A DNA stretch of 64,000 bases from Bacillus subtilis (lineage in GTDB: Bacteria; Bacillota; Bacilli; Bacillales; Bacillaceae_C), in assembly GCF_008764245.1 (NCBI RefSeq), contig NZ_VTQV01000011.1, forward strand, positions 27,343 through 91,342, written 5' to 3'. Numbering within the stretch: the stretch's first letter is position 1; every line of letters begins with the position of its first letter. Shown one piece after another: positions 45,932-55,833 of the stretch. Below the pieces are notes generated by a model. That model saw only the letters and a program-made list of their open reading frames with translations, was not told the DNA's origin and did no database searches. A program made the position numbers and the translations under genes.

Positions 45932-46825
45932 ATGGAGTTAAAAGGAATTATAACGGCGATGGTTACGCCGTTTGATAAAAATCAGCAGATCGATGAACAA
46001 GCGGCAAGAGCACTAGTGAACCGGTTAATTCAGTCCAATGTGAGCGGATTATTTATTTTGGGGACAAACGGGGAATTCCATGTGCTGACTCAGGAAGAGA
46101 AAGTACATTTTGCCAAGATTGTTATTCAAGAAACGAATAAACGTGTCCCTGTCTATGTTGGTACAGGCGGAAATAGTACGGCCGAGGTAGTGGCTTTATC
46201 GCAGGAGATGGAAAAGGCGGGAGCGGATGCGTTATCCGTTATTACACCGTTTTTTATGCAGGTAACGGAGGAAGAATTATACCACCATTATGAAATCATT
46301 GCGACATCCGTTTCCATTCCAATCATTATTTATAACATTCCCAAAAACACAGGCATTAATTTAAGTGCCGATTTAATAAAACGCTTGGCGAAAATCAAGA
46401 ATATCATCGGAGTGAAAGACAGCAGCGGGAAAATTGAAAATATTAAAGATTATATAGAAGCAACAATAGATGAAGATTTTTCTGTCTTGTCAGGTTCTGA
46501 CTCCCTCATCTTGAAAGCACTCGATGTGGGTGCAACCGGTGCAATTGCTGCCACTTCCAATCTATTGACGAAAATAGATGTGTCTATCTATCAAAATTGG
46601 ATAAATAATGAGAGACAAGCAGCGAAGAAAGCACAAAACAGTATTGAGGAGCTACGCAGGGTTCTGAAATTAGGGACCACTCCCGCTGTTTTGAAAAAAG
46701 CAATGGAACTTGCGGGAATCTCTGTTGGGCCGGCTCGTTTACCTGTACTGGAGCCATCCGAAGAAACCACCAGGGAAATTGCCTCTGTTGTAAATGCTTA
46801 TTTGGAAGAGTACAAGGAATTATAA
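45932..46825 (+). CDS. DapA/NanA-family aldolase
   Basis: A 297-residue class I aldolase of the dihydrodipicolinate synthase superfamily. The Tyr motif YNIPKNTG and the Schiff-base lysine in GVKDSSGK are both present, and GTNGEFHVLT is the usual substrate loop. ATG 45932 is chosen for its GGGAGG site. The operon context points to a 2-keto-3-deoxy sugar acid aldolase (YagE type) and away from lysine synthesis. Confidence 0.88.
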   Translation: MELKGIITAMVTPFDKNQQIDEQAARALVNRLIQSNVSGLFILGTNGEFHVLTQEEKVHFAKIVIQETNKRVPVYVGTGGNSTAEVVALSQEMEKAGADALSVITPFFMQVTEEELYHHYEIIATSVSIPIIIYNIPKNTGINLSADLIKRLAKIKNIIGVKDSSGKIENIKDYIEATIDEDFSVLSGSDSLILKALDVGATGAIAATSNLLTKIDVSIYQNWINNERQAAKKAQNSIEELRRVLKLGTTPAVLKKAMELAGISVGPARLPVLEPSEETTREIASVVNAYLEEYKEL

Positions 46826-46849
46826 CAATAATCGGAACGGGGCTTGATT

Positions 46850-47485
46850 ATGTATAAAGTAGATATTCTCAATCGAATTGTCACAACGGGAATCATGGCC
46901 ATTGTCCGGGTAGAAAGCGCGGAACGGGCCTATAAAATTGCTGACGGCTGCATACAGGGCGGGGTAGATGTAATGGAAATCAGCTATACCCTGCCAAATG
47001 CCGGTGAAATAATTAGAGCACTAAATCAAAAGTACGGAGACAAATTACTTATTGGGGCAGGCACTGTCTTGGACAGTGAAACGGCAAGAATGGCGATTTT
47101 GGCTGGAGCGAAATTTATTATTGCCCCCAATTATGACGATTCTGTTTGTAAACTATGCAATCGATACCAAGTTCCATATGCTCCAGGGTGTACATCGGTT
47201 ACAGAAATGGTTCATGCAATGGAAGCGGGGGCTTCGCTTATTAAAGCTTTTCCTATTTCCAATTTTTACGGGCCCAAGCTTGTTTCAACCCTGAAAACGC
47301 CAATCCCTTATATGCCGATCATGGCATCCGGCGGTGTTACAATTGATAATATCAAAGAGTGGTTTACAAATGGGGTAGACTGTGTAGGAGTAGGCGGTTT
47401 ATTGACAAAAGGATCGACTGTTGAGATTGCTGAAAATGCTGCCGTGCTATCCCAAAAGGTAAAAGAATTTCGCAGCGGGGAGTAA
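46850..47485 (+). CDS. KDPG/KHG-family 2-keto-3-deoxy aldolase
   Basis: A 211-residue aldolase of the Eda family. The Schiff-base lysine is in LIKAFPIS, the conserved glutamate in MEISYTLPN and the phosphate loop in MASGGV and GVGGLL. ATG 46850 fits alignment; a TTG 6 bases earlier is possible. It would cleave a 2-keto-3-deoxy-6-phosphosugar acid to pyruvate and a triose phosphate. Having both this and the DapA-type enzyme in one operon is unusual. Confidence 0.88.
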   Translation: MYKVDILNRIVTTGIMAIVRVESAERAYKIADGCIQGGVDVMEISYTLPNAGEIIRALNQKYGDKLLIGAGTVLDSETARMAILAGAKFIIAPNYDDSVCKLCNRYQVPYAPGCTSVTEMVHAMEAGASLIKAFPISNFYGPKLVSTLKTPIPYMPIMASGGVTIDNIKEWFTNGVDCVGVGGLLTKGSTVEIAENAAVLSQKVKEFRSGE

Positions 47486-47518
47486 GACCAGTTACTGAAC
47501 TTATTAATAGGGGCGAGA

Positions 47519-49585
47519 ATGATGTTTGATGAAAGGGCGTATTTAATTATTCAAAAAATATTGGAACGGCCGTTCATAGAAAAAAATGATCTGCTGAGGG
47601 AACTCAAGTTGACCCCAAGACAGCTTGAATACACCTTGGAGAAAATCAACAGTTGGCTTCGCGCCAATTCTTGTGCACCTATAATCATAAATAACCGTGA
47701 CCAATTTACGATTCATGATGAAACTAAAGAATTACTCTTAAAGGAAATATCTGAAGGACTTACCCGAAAAGAATATGTTTTGAGCAGCCAGGAAAGAACA
47801 AAATATATTTATTTCATGCTTTTTTTGGATCCTGAATATTTATCCATCAATCATTTCCTTGATGCTCTGCAGGTTGGAAAAACAACGTTCATGAATGATT
47901 TAAAAGCCTTAAATTTCATCCTGCAGGGAAGCCATATTTCGATTGAATACAATCGGAAGAAAGGATATTACTTGCAAGGAGAAGAATTTCAAATTCGCAA
48001 TCTCATGCTGCGAATGATTATTTTTGAACTAAACGGTGAAAACAAAGCTAATTTGCTTGATTATTTTTTGCGAATGAATCAGATGGACGATTATGAATCC
48101 ACCAAGCAAATCGTCTTAAACCATGTGCGGAGATATCAAATTGGCTTTGCAGAAAATCGGTTGAATGAATTCATTTATTCCTTTATTTTTTTGAAAGAAA
48201 GACTTGGAAAAACAAATGAGCATCCGCCAGTAATCCATAAGCTGTCATCACTTAAAACCAAAAAGGAATATCAATTTGCCGAGGAATTATTACAGTCCTA
48301 CCAATGTAATGATAAAGATGCCGCTTCTTATTTATGCGTTTGGATACTGGGGCTTTCAAATGGGGATGTCGATGAAAATAACGAAGATTCCGAAATGATT
48401 ATGAACTTGGTGGTGAACATTAGAAAGCGGTTTGAATCATTTTCCGGCATTCATTTTAACAATCCATCAGATGTTGAGAAACAACTTTATCAACATTTTC
48501 GATCGGTTTTTTATCGGCTTTATTATAATTTGCCGATTGTGAACCCATTATATGAGAAGATTAAAGAAGAGTACGGAGATTTATATTCCATTGTTTCCGA
48601 AACGTTAAAACCGATCGGGGCCGTTTTTGGAAGAGAAGTCCCTAAAGAAGAAGTGGCCTTCTTAACGATTCACTTTGCATCTCTCGCGGCAAAATTTTAT
48701 GAGAAAAAAATCACACGAAAAGTGGCTTTGGTTGTTTGTCCAAACGGCGTGGGAAGTTCATCCATGACTTACACGGTGTTAAAATCCATCTTCCCCGAGT
48801 TTAAGTTTTTGTTTCCGATCGAGACCAAAGATATCGATCACCTGGAGGAGAATTACGATATCGTTTTTTCCACTGTTCCGAATATCCGTTTGTTTTATAC
48901 AAAAAAACCGGTTTATATCGTTAGTCCGGTCATGAATTCGGCAGAAAAATACCGGTTGATTCGTGATGTTTATACAGAAGTCGGAAATTCATTATTTAGA
49001 TTGCCGAGTGTGGATGAAATCGCCGCCATTGTTGGCAAGTATGCCATAGTGAAAGACATGGAACCTTTAAAAAAGACACTTTATGATTATTTTGTGGTAA
49101 ACGAAAATATTTCCCTCGAAAACGAACAAGGGCCGGATTTAAGTGAAATTACCTCTCCTGGCATGATTCAATTGAATAAATCGGCAGAGAGTTGGCAAGA
49201 AGCCATTTCCCTTTCAGCCCAGCCATTGCTGAAAGAAAATAGAATCACCACTAACTATCTTGAGAAAATGATTGAAAATGCCAGGAAAAACGGTCCTTAT
49301 ATGGTTATTATGAAGGATGTGGCAATGCCGCATGCCCGTCCCTCCGATGGGGTGAATGAATTATCAATCGGAATAACCGTCTTCCGTGATCCGGTGTTAT
49401 TTGGGGACACTGCTGAAAATAAGCCCGTGAAATATGTATTCTGTCTTGCGGCGATGGATCAAGGCCGGCATTTGAATGCCCTTTCCCAATTGTTGGGCCT
49501 GTTGGAAAACCCCGAATTCTATTCTGTGTTGGATCATAGTCAAGATCCAATGGAAATCTTTAGGTTTATTTGTAACAACGAATAG
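47519..49585 (+). CDS. PRD-containing transcriptional activator with EIIB and EIIA domains (MtlR/LicR type)
   Basis: A 688-residue regulator. Residues 1-160 hold the helix-turn-helix domains, about 165-300 a first PRD-like region (largely degenerate), about 300-400 PRD2 with H326 and H385, about 402-490 an EIIB-like domain with C407 (VVCPNGVGSSS), and about 540-688 an EIIA domain with H605 (AMPHARPS). Phosphorylation by HPr and the local EII proteins should set its activity. ATG 47519 lies 33 bp after the aldolase. It most likely controls its own operon through the GTATACC sites at 43022-43080. Confidence 0.92.
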   Translation: MMFDERAYLIIQKILERPFIEKNDLLRELKLTPRQLEYTLEKINSWLRANSCAPIIINNRDQFTIHDETKELLLKEISEGLTRKEYVLSSQERTKYIYFMLFLDPEYLSINHFLDALQVGKTTFMNDLKALNFILQGSHISIEYNRKKGYYLQGEEFQIRNLMLRMIIFELNGENKANLLDYFLRMNQMDDYESTKQIVLNHVRRYQIGFAENRLNEFIYSFIFLKERLGKTNEHPPVIHKLSSLKTKKEYQFAEELLQSYQCNDKDAASYLCVWILGLSNGDVDENNEDSEMIMNLVVNIRKRFESFSGIHFNNPSDVEKQLYQHFRSVFYRLYYNLPIVNPLYEKIKEEYGDLYSIVSETLKPIGAVFGREVPKEEVAFLTIHFASLAAKFYEKKITRKVALVVCPNGVGSSSMTYTVLKSIFPEFKFLFPIETKDIDHLEENYDIVFSTVPNIRLFYTKKPVYIVSPVMNSAEKYRLIRDVYTEVGNSLFRLPSVDEIAAIVGKYAIVKDMEPLKKTLYDYFVVNENISLENEQGPDLSEITSPGMIQLNKSAESWQEAISLSAQPLLKENRITTNYLEKMIENARKNGPYMVIMKDVAMPHARPSDGVNELSIGITVFRDPVLFGDTAENKPVKYVFCLAAMDQGRHLNALSQLLGLLENPEFYSVLDHSQDPMEIFRFICNNE

Positions 49586-49660
49586 GACAACGGGGACGGT
49601 TCTTCTGGCTTTTTGGCACATGAAAAGACCATGAGAAGAACGAAATCGCTACGCGATAGC
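49586..49660 (+). repeat. REP-like sequence after the regulator gene
   Basis: The segment GGGGACGGTTCTTCTGGC and a following AGAAGAACG form an inverted pair around TTTTTGGCACATGAAAAG. Sequences of the form GGGACGGTTCTT are repeated in many Firmicute genomes and often pair with Y1 transposases. Only one copy is seen here. Confidence 0.5.
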
Positions 49661-49697
49661 TCTTTAAAAGCCTCCTCAGACCAAAAAAGTAAAAAAA

Positions 49698-49770
49698 TGA
49701 AAAAGTATGCTCTTTGTGGTATTGTTTTATCGCCAAACAAAACAACCATAAAGGGACATACTTTTTCAAA
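49698..49770 (+). repeat. Long imperfect inverted repeat / possible terminator or MITE
   Basis: AAAAAGTATG and CATACTTTTT are the outer arms of a roughly 68-bp imperfect palindrome with internal pairing (TGGT/ACCA, GTTTT/AAAC). On the plus strand the last arm ends in TTTTT, so it could end the regulator transcript. Its size and symmetry also fit a small MITE. Confidence 0.5.
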
Positions 49771-49899
49771 TGAAGATTATATCACGCATTTTTTATAAAA
49801 TACATCTACATGTTTTCCCTTATCCATATAGGCCTCCTCCTGCCTTCTGAAGATTTATCTGTAAAAAATAATATTAATCAATCATCAGGAGGAAACATC

Positions 49900-49977
49900 A
49901 TGTATCATGATGGACAAAAAGTGGAACTATTTTTCGAGCTTAAGGGCACACCGGATCTCTCAAGAGAATCGTACTGA
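49900..49977 (+). CDS. Possible 25-residue peptide
   Basis: A short frame with a strong AGGAGG site 7 bases before ATG 49900 and a stop at 49975-49977. The peptide starts MYHDGQKVELFF. It could be a small gene or the 5' stub of a longer lost gene; no family match is visible. Confidence 0.3.
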   Translation: MYHDGQKVELFFELKGTPDLSRESY

Positions 49978-50058
49978 CGCAGAATGAACGCCTTTTTACA
50001 AGAAACAAATCTATTCATCTTAATACTAACCTTTATTTTATATAAAACAAACTAAAGA

Positions 50059-50380
50059 TTAGTATTTCAAAAGCAACCGATCAATTACTTCCAAAGGTGA
50101 CGAGTTTACTCTGTCTATATATAATATTAAGTTTCTCAAACTTCGATCAAAAGAATAAAGCTGATATATTCCATCAAAGGTTGTACCCTTTTTATATTCC
50201 TCTGGATCAAGTGGGTTACCTTGAGTATTTAATTCAAGAAAAAGATCCTTATACCCATTTTATTAAAGCATAATATCCTTCTTTTTCAAGTATTCTCAAT
50301 GCTGTTGATCCATTTTTAACTTTTAAACCACGGTCACGTAAGATTCCCAATTGTTGTCTATGAGTTTTAAAAGGTTTCAA
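50059..50380 (-). pseudogene. Broken AbiF-like (Abi_2, HEPN) gene
   Basis: From TTG 50380 the sequence encodes KPFKTHRQQLGILRDRGL, then EKEGYYALI, which is the N-terminus of Abi_2-type abortive infection proteins. In an A run near 50255-50265 one extra base shifts the frame; in the next frame it continues NGYKDLFLELN and FDRSLRNLILYIDR, then stops at 50059. About 105 of about 300 residues remain, so the catalytic half with the RxxxxH motif is missing. The RBS-like GGAG lies before TTG. Confidence 0.75.
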
Positions 50381-50397
50381 ACGTCTTCATCTCCATA

Positions 50398-50438
50398 AAA
50401 ATAGCCCAGTCCTTGTAAGGATCTGAGCCTAATCACTA
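50398..50438 (-). ncRNA. Candidate abiF-associated RNA hairpin
   Basis: Transcribed from the promoter at 50444-50472, the leader folds AGGCTCAGATCCTT with AAGGACTGGGCT, followed by TATTTTT and then the abi RBS. A structured RNA before Abi_2 genes is known (abiF RNA motif), and related ncRNAs act with AbiF proteins. The match here rests on position and shape only. Confidence 0.45.
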
Positions 50439-50443
50439 AGAAC

Positions 50444-50472
50444 ATTATATAATATGCACAAAAGCATGTCAA
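50444..50472 (-). promoter_or_regulatory. Consensus sigma-A promoter upstream of the abi remnant
   Basis: TTGACA (50467-50472) and TATAAT (50444-50449) with exactly 17 bp between them on the minus strand: a perfect consensus pair. Confidence 0.85.
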
Positions 50473-50613
50473 CATAACCAGTAAAGGTATAGTATAGAAA
50501 AAAACTTTGGTTGAGCATATCTAAAGAGACAAAACTTTATAAAATCCACATAAAATACCGTTGTCTTTTTCATTACTTCCCAACTTATCTTTATTTTAAA
50601 GCAGATAAGAAAA

Positions 50614-50648
50614 ACATCCTTCACACAACAAATTGAGTGGAAGGATGT
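50614..50648 (-). terminator. Terminator of groESL
   Basis: CATCCTTCCAC and GTGTGAAGGATG pair around a short loop, followed by TTTTT on the minus strand, about 80 bases after the groEL stop. Confidence 0.88.
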
Positions 50649-50726
50649 TTTAAAAATGTTGTTGGAATGTTGTTGATTATAATTCGTTGCCGTCAACCCT
50701 TGTGTATCAAGGGGTTCAGGTTTCGA

Positions 50727-52379
<1,653 letters not shown>

Positions 52380-52398
52380 CTATAAGATTAAATATTCA

Positions 52399-52683
52399 TT
52401 AACCAACGATTGCTAATATGTCAGATTCGCGTAGAATCAAGTATTCTGTTCCTTGGTATTTCACTTCTGTTCCAGCATATTTAGAGAAAATAATGCGATC
52501 ACCTTCAGAGACTTCAAGAGCAACTTGCTCACCGCTGTCTAGCACTCGACCAGAACCAACCGCAACGACTTTCCCTTCTTGTGGCTTTTCCTTTGCTGTT
52601 TCCGGAAGGACGATACCGCTTGCTGTTTTTTCTTCCGACTCTACTAGTTCAATAATAACGCGATCACCTAATGGTTTTAACAA
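52399..52683 (-). CDS. groES: Co-chaperonin GroES (Hsp10)
   Basis: GroES is the heptameric lid of GroEL. The 94-residue protein begins [18 protein letters not shown] and has the mobile loop [24 protein letters not shown] segment and [13 protein letters not shown] choose the TTG at 52683, with AAGGAGG upstream at good spacing; a TTG 9 bases earlier would add three residues. This agrees with the B. subtilis protein start. Confidence 0.97.
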   Translation of the reverse strand: MLKPLGDRVIIELVESEEKTASGIVLPETAKEKPQEGKVVAVGSGRVLDSGEQVALEVSEGDRIIFSKYAGTEVKYQGTEYLILRESDILAIVG

Positions 52684-52729
52684 GTGAAACAACCTCCTTA
52701 ATTAAATATGTAGATTATTATATTTTTTA

Positions 52730-52756
52730 TTAGCACTCTACCACGTCGAGTGCTAA
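52730..52756 (-). promoter_or_regulatory. CIRCE operator (HrcA binding site)
   Basis: TTAGCACTC-N9-GAGTGCTAA is a perfect copy of the CIRCE consensus, between the groES promoter and its RBS. It is bound by HrcA, whose gene is not in this window. Confidence 0.98.
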
Positions 52757-52766
52757 CACAGTTATT

Positions 52767-52795
52767 ATAATAATGAATCCAGATATATTTTGCAA
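52767..52795 (-). promoter_or_regulatory. groESL promoter
   Basis: TTGCAA (52790-52795) and TATTAT (52767-52772) are spaced by 17 bp, directly upstream of CIRCE. Confidence 0.65.
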
Positions 52796-53046
52796 GTCTT
52801 AAGCTTACTTTTTTGAAAAAATCTTTCACCACATTCCCAAAAGGTTCCACCATAAAGTATTACCCTTCTTTTCCATATAATAATACGTCTACAAATATCG
52901 CTTGCAAATTCCTTCACCAACACGAAAGTCATTTGGATTGAATGGCTCTTCGTTTATTAGTAAAATATAAGTTACGTCTTTAGCATGCAAAATTACTGCT
53001 CATGTTCATCCCTTTCCCATATAAGGGTTACAATAGGGTGGTATCA

Positions 53047-53118
53047 ATGTTAGAAGAATTTTATATAGAAGCATGCCGTTTCTATTTGAATCATGAAGAG
53101 AAGGGACTTTTCATATGA
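53047..53118 (+). CDS. Possible leader peptide of ydiL
   Basis: A 23-codon frame (starts MLEEFYIEAC) with AGGGTGG upstream ends at a TGA that overlaps the ATG of ydiL. Such overlap usually marks translational coupling. No conservation can be judged here. Confidence 0.35.
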   Translation: MLEEFYIEACRFYLNHEEKGLFI

Positions 53119-53852
53119 AAAATAAATACATATATGTAGTCATTGCTTTCTTGGCGATGCATTTATCTGCCTTTATCGGAGTTCCTCTACTGTTCTTTTT
53201 AGGTGTTCTCGCCTTTAAAGTTCCTCAAGATACGATGATGATTTGGTCTACAAGCATTTGGACGGTGCTTAGTTTTATATTAGGATTGATCGTTATTCTA
53301 CTCATTCTTAGAAAAGCTGAGCCTTATACGAAGATTGAGCGGGATACACCTCTCCCCTTAAACCTTTCCATTCTCTGGGGAATTGGCGGAGTTTTCATTG
53401 CGTTATTTGCGCAGGTTGCTGCGGCCGGAATTGAATATCTTATCGGGATTGATCCTGGTTCAGAGAATACGCAGCAAATTATGGAAATGATTGAGAAAAT
53501 GCCAATCGTGATTATCGCAAGTTCCTTAATCGGACCCATTCTGGAAGAAATTGTCTTTCGAAAAGTCATTTTTGGGGTGTTATATAATCGATTCCCTTTT
53601 TGGGCGGCGGCTCTTATTAGTTCACTTGCCTTTTCGATCGCCCATATGGAACCGACACATTTAATTTTATACGCGGCAATGGGCTTCACTTTTTCTTTCT
53701 TATACGTCAAGACAAAGAGAATTATTGTCCCAATTATTTCACACATGCTCATGAATACATTGGTGACAGTTAATACATTTTTGCTTGATCCGGAAGATCT
53801 AAATAAAGTTCCCGAACAAGTGCAAGCGTGGATTGGAGGGATCTTTCTATGA
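53115..53852 (+). CDS. ydiL: CPBP-family intramembrane metalloprotease (YdiL)
   Basis: A 245-residue polytopic protein with the three CPBP (Abi) family motifs: EEIVFR around residue 145, FSIAH (H of motif 2) and SHMLMN near the C-terminus. These residues hold the active site in the membrane. It matches B. subtilis YdiL in both length and place, between groES and ydiK. Substrate is unknown. RBS AGAAGGGA precedes ATG 53115. Confidence 0.9.
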   Translation: MKNKYIYVVIAFLAMHLSAFIGVPLLFFLGVLAFKVPQDTMMIWSTSIWTVLSFILGLIVILLILRKAEPYTKIERDTPLPLNLSILWGIGGVFIALFAQVAAAGIEYLIGIDPGSENTQQIMEMIEKMPIVIIASSLIGPILEEIVFRKVIFGVLYNRFPFWAAALISSLAFSIAHMEPTHLILYAAMGFTFSFLYVKTKRIIVPIISHMLMNTLVTVNTFLLDPEDLNKVPEQVQAWIGGIFL

Positions 53853-54046
53853 GGTCACCATTTTTCTCCGGTGTGATCTATATCGCATTAGGCATTACCT
53901 TTACGATTTTCGCGATACAACAAGTGGTCAGTAGTGATTGGGGCTTTTTCGTCTATGTTTTACTGATTTTCGCGACCTTTGACTTTGGAGCAGGCTTCCG
54001 ATTAATCGGACTACATTTTCGAATAAAAAAGAAGGATAATAAATAA
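53849..54046 (+). CDS. ydiK: Small membrane protein YdiK
   Basis: A 65-residue protein with two hydrophobic segments and a basic tail, of the DUF4305 type. ATG 53849 overlaps the ydiL stop (ATGA) and has GGAGGG upstream. Place and size match B. subtilis YdiK. Function unknown. Confidence 0.82.
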   Translation: MRSPFFSGVIYIALGITFTIFAIQQVVSSDWGFFVYVLLIFATFDFGAGFRLIGLHFRIKKKDNK

Positions 54047-54081
54047 AAAAACAGGGCGGCCACATCAGCTACCCTGTTTTT
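54045..54081. terminator. Bidirectional terminator between ydiK and tatC
   Basis: AAAAACAGGG and CCCTGTTTTT form a stem with A/T runs on both sides, so it can end both convergent transcripts. Confidence 0.9.
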
Positions 54082-54835
54082 ATTCTAGCTCCTGCTCCGC
54101 TCTTTGCTTGGCTTTCTGTGCTTTTCTATAACCGATCTTGGAAATCCAGACACTTATTTCATAAAGAATAAGTAAAGGTACGGTTACCATCATATGAGAT
54201 AATACATCTGGCGGGGTAATAAAAGCGGCAATCACCAATAACACAAAATATGCGTATTTACGAATTTTAGACAAGTATTGCGGGGTAATAATCCCTAGTC
54301 TTGTCAGAAATAAAATCACCACAGGCAATTGAAAGAGCAGTCCAAATGGAATGGTGATTTGGAATAGAAATTGAAAATATTCATTGATCCCGATCGTGGT
54401 TTCAATGCCCATACTACCTGAAAGATTCAACATAAACCGAATCACAAACGGAAATAAGATAAAATAAGAAAAGGAAATCCCTGCCAAAAATAACAGAACA
54501 GAAGCTGGAATATAGCTTAGGGTCGCCCTTCTTTCCGTTGACAATAAACCCGGACTAATAAACGCCCAAAGCTGGTATAAAATCACAGGCGAAGTAAGGA
54601 GAATCCCGATCAAAAAGGTCATTTGCATATATACCTTAAAAGGATCTGTTGGTTTAAAGGCATTCATCACTAATTCTTGCACAGCACTCGCATCCTGCAG
54701 GAAACGAATCAAGGGCTGTGAAAGAAAGAAACCAATGATTGAAGCCAATACGAAGAAAACGACGATGATCATCAGCCGTTTTCTTAATTCCTCTATATGC
54801 TCGAGAATGCTCATGTTATCATTCTGATTCATCAC
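54080..54835 (-). CDS. tatC: Tat translocase subunit TatC
   Basis: A 251-residue six-helix protein that recognises twin-arginine signal peptides. The N-terminal EHIEELRKRLM (with the conserved E and R-R), FKVYMQMTFLIGILLTSPVILYQLWAFI-type second loop region and SPGLLSTERR loop are all present. It begins 14 bp after tatA. Order tatA-tatC next to rex and moaC matches the B. subtilis tatAy-tatCy pair. Start is GTG 54835 or the ATG right after. Confidence 0.96.
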   Translation of the reverse strand: MMNQNDNMSILEHIEELRKRLMIIVVFFVLASIIGFFLSQPLIRFLQDASAVQELVMNAFKPTDPFKVYMQMTFLIGILLTSPVILYQLWAFISPGLLSTERRATLSYIPASVLLFLAGISFSYFILFPFVIRFMLNLSGSMGIETTIGINEYFQFLFQITIPFGLLFQLPVVILFLTRLGIITPQYLSKIRKYAYFVLLVIAAFITPPDVLSHMMVTVPLLILYEISVWISKIGYRKAQKAKQRAEQELE

Positions 54836-54849
54836 AATTTTTCATCCCA

Positions 54850-55026
54850 TCAACGGTCGGCGTCTTTCTTGTCCTTGTCTTCTTCCTCCGCTAGCCCCTT
54901 TGTTGCATTTTTGAATTCACGCAACGTATTCCCTGCTGCCTTTCCAAGCTCGGGTAATTTTTTCGGGCCAAATATTAAGACTGCAACAAATGCGATGATG
55001 AGTATACTTCCCCATCCTGCACCCAT
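54850..55026 (-). CDS. tatA: Tat translocase subunit TatA (TatAy type)
   Basis: A 58-residue protein, under the usual length cutoff. One membrane helix (GAGWGSILIIAFVAVLIF) is followed by the FGPKKLPELGKAAG hinge and amphipathic helix and an acidic tail (EEEDKDKKD). The FG-PKKLPEL motif is typical of TatA/E. ATG 55026 has AAGGAGG upstream. It forms the Tat pore with TatC. Confidence 0.95.
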   Translation of the reverse strand: MGAGWGSILIIAFVAVLIFGPKKLPELGKAAGNTLREFKNATKGLAEEEDKDKKDADR

Positions 55027-55075
55027 TTGCGCCCACCTCCTTTTATACTACTCATTTTAGCCGATTTAGCATAAA

Positions 55076-55756
55076 TTATCTATCCTCTGGCTCTACTTCT
55101 TGTGAAATTTCCGTGTCAGGAGTGGGATAATTTTTCAAAAAGTAAATAAGCGACTGCAATTCTACCGCAAGATCAATGTGATGAACGCGAATAGATGGCG
55201 GAACCGTCAATCTTGCTGGGGTAAAATTCAAAATCCCTTTCACGGTTGTTTTGACCAGTCGATCTGTCACCTGTTGGGCAACATGAGAAGGAACGGTTAA
55301 AATGATGGCCGTCACGGCTTCCTTATTTAATTGATCTTCAAGTTCAGCTAAGTCATAAATAGGCACATTACTAATGGTTGTACCAATTTTTTCAGGATCG
55401 ACCTCAAAGGCCATGGCGATTTTGGTATTATTATTTTTTAAAAAGTTATAATTCAAAAAAGCAGTACCAAGATTCCCCACCCCTACTAAAGCGACCTTTG
55501 TTAACTCGTCCTGATCTAAGGTTTTCGCAAAGAAGTTTAATAAATAGTTGACATTGTAGCCATACCCTTTTTTCCCGAGAGCGCCAAAATAGGAGAAGTC
55601 TCGGCGAATGGTGGCCGAATCTACCTTAACAGCTTCACTTAATTGCGCAGAGGAAACACGTTGCTTTCCCGATGCATGCAAATTTTTAATAAAACGATAA
55701 TAAAGTGGCAAACGTTTTGCCGTTGCCTGAGGAATTTTCATCGAATCTTCGTTCAT
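55076..55756 (-). CDS. rex: Redox-sensing transcriptional repressor Rex
   Basis: A 226-residue repressor that senses the NADH/NAD+ ratio. The winged helix is in the first 75 residues ([16 protein letters not shown], then [14 protein letters not shown]), and the Rossmann domain follows with [14 protein letters not shown]. It controls fermentation and respiratory genes; lactate and alcohol dehydrogenases are usual targets. ATG 55756 has AAGGGGG upstream. Confidence 0.97.
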   Translation of the reverse strand: MNEDSMKIPQATAKRLPLYYRFIKNLHASGKQRVSSAQLSEAVKVDSATIRRDFSYFGALGKKGYGYNVNYLLNFFAKTLDQDELTKVALVGVGNLGTAFLNYNFLKNNNTKIAMAFEVDPEKIGTTISNVPIYDLAELEDQLNKEAVTAIILTVPSHVAQQVTDRLVKTTVKGILNFTPARLTVPPSIRVHHIDLAVELQSLIYFLKNYPTPDTEISQEVEPEDR

Positions 55757-55833
55757 CGTTCAACCCCCTTAAACAGAGTATTTTTATTCCATCGGATGGA
55801 GCAGTTTATTTTAGTCTGAAGTCTTGTTCGACT

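Noticed and set aside
49613..49798. 61-codon plus frame after the PRD regulator
   Set aside because: It crosses the REP-like repeat and the long palindrome, so I treat it as non-coding.
50469..50696. 75-codon minus frame after groEL
   Set aside because: It spans the groEL terminator and the abi promoter and lacks an RBS.
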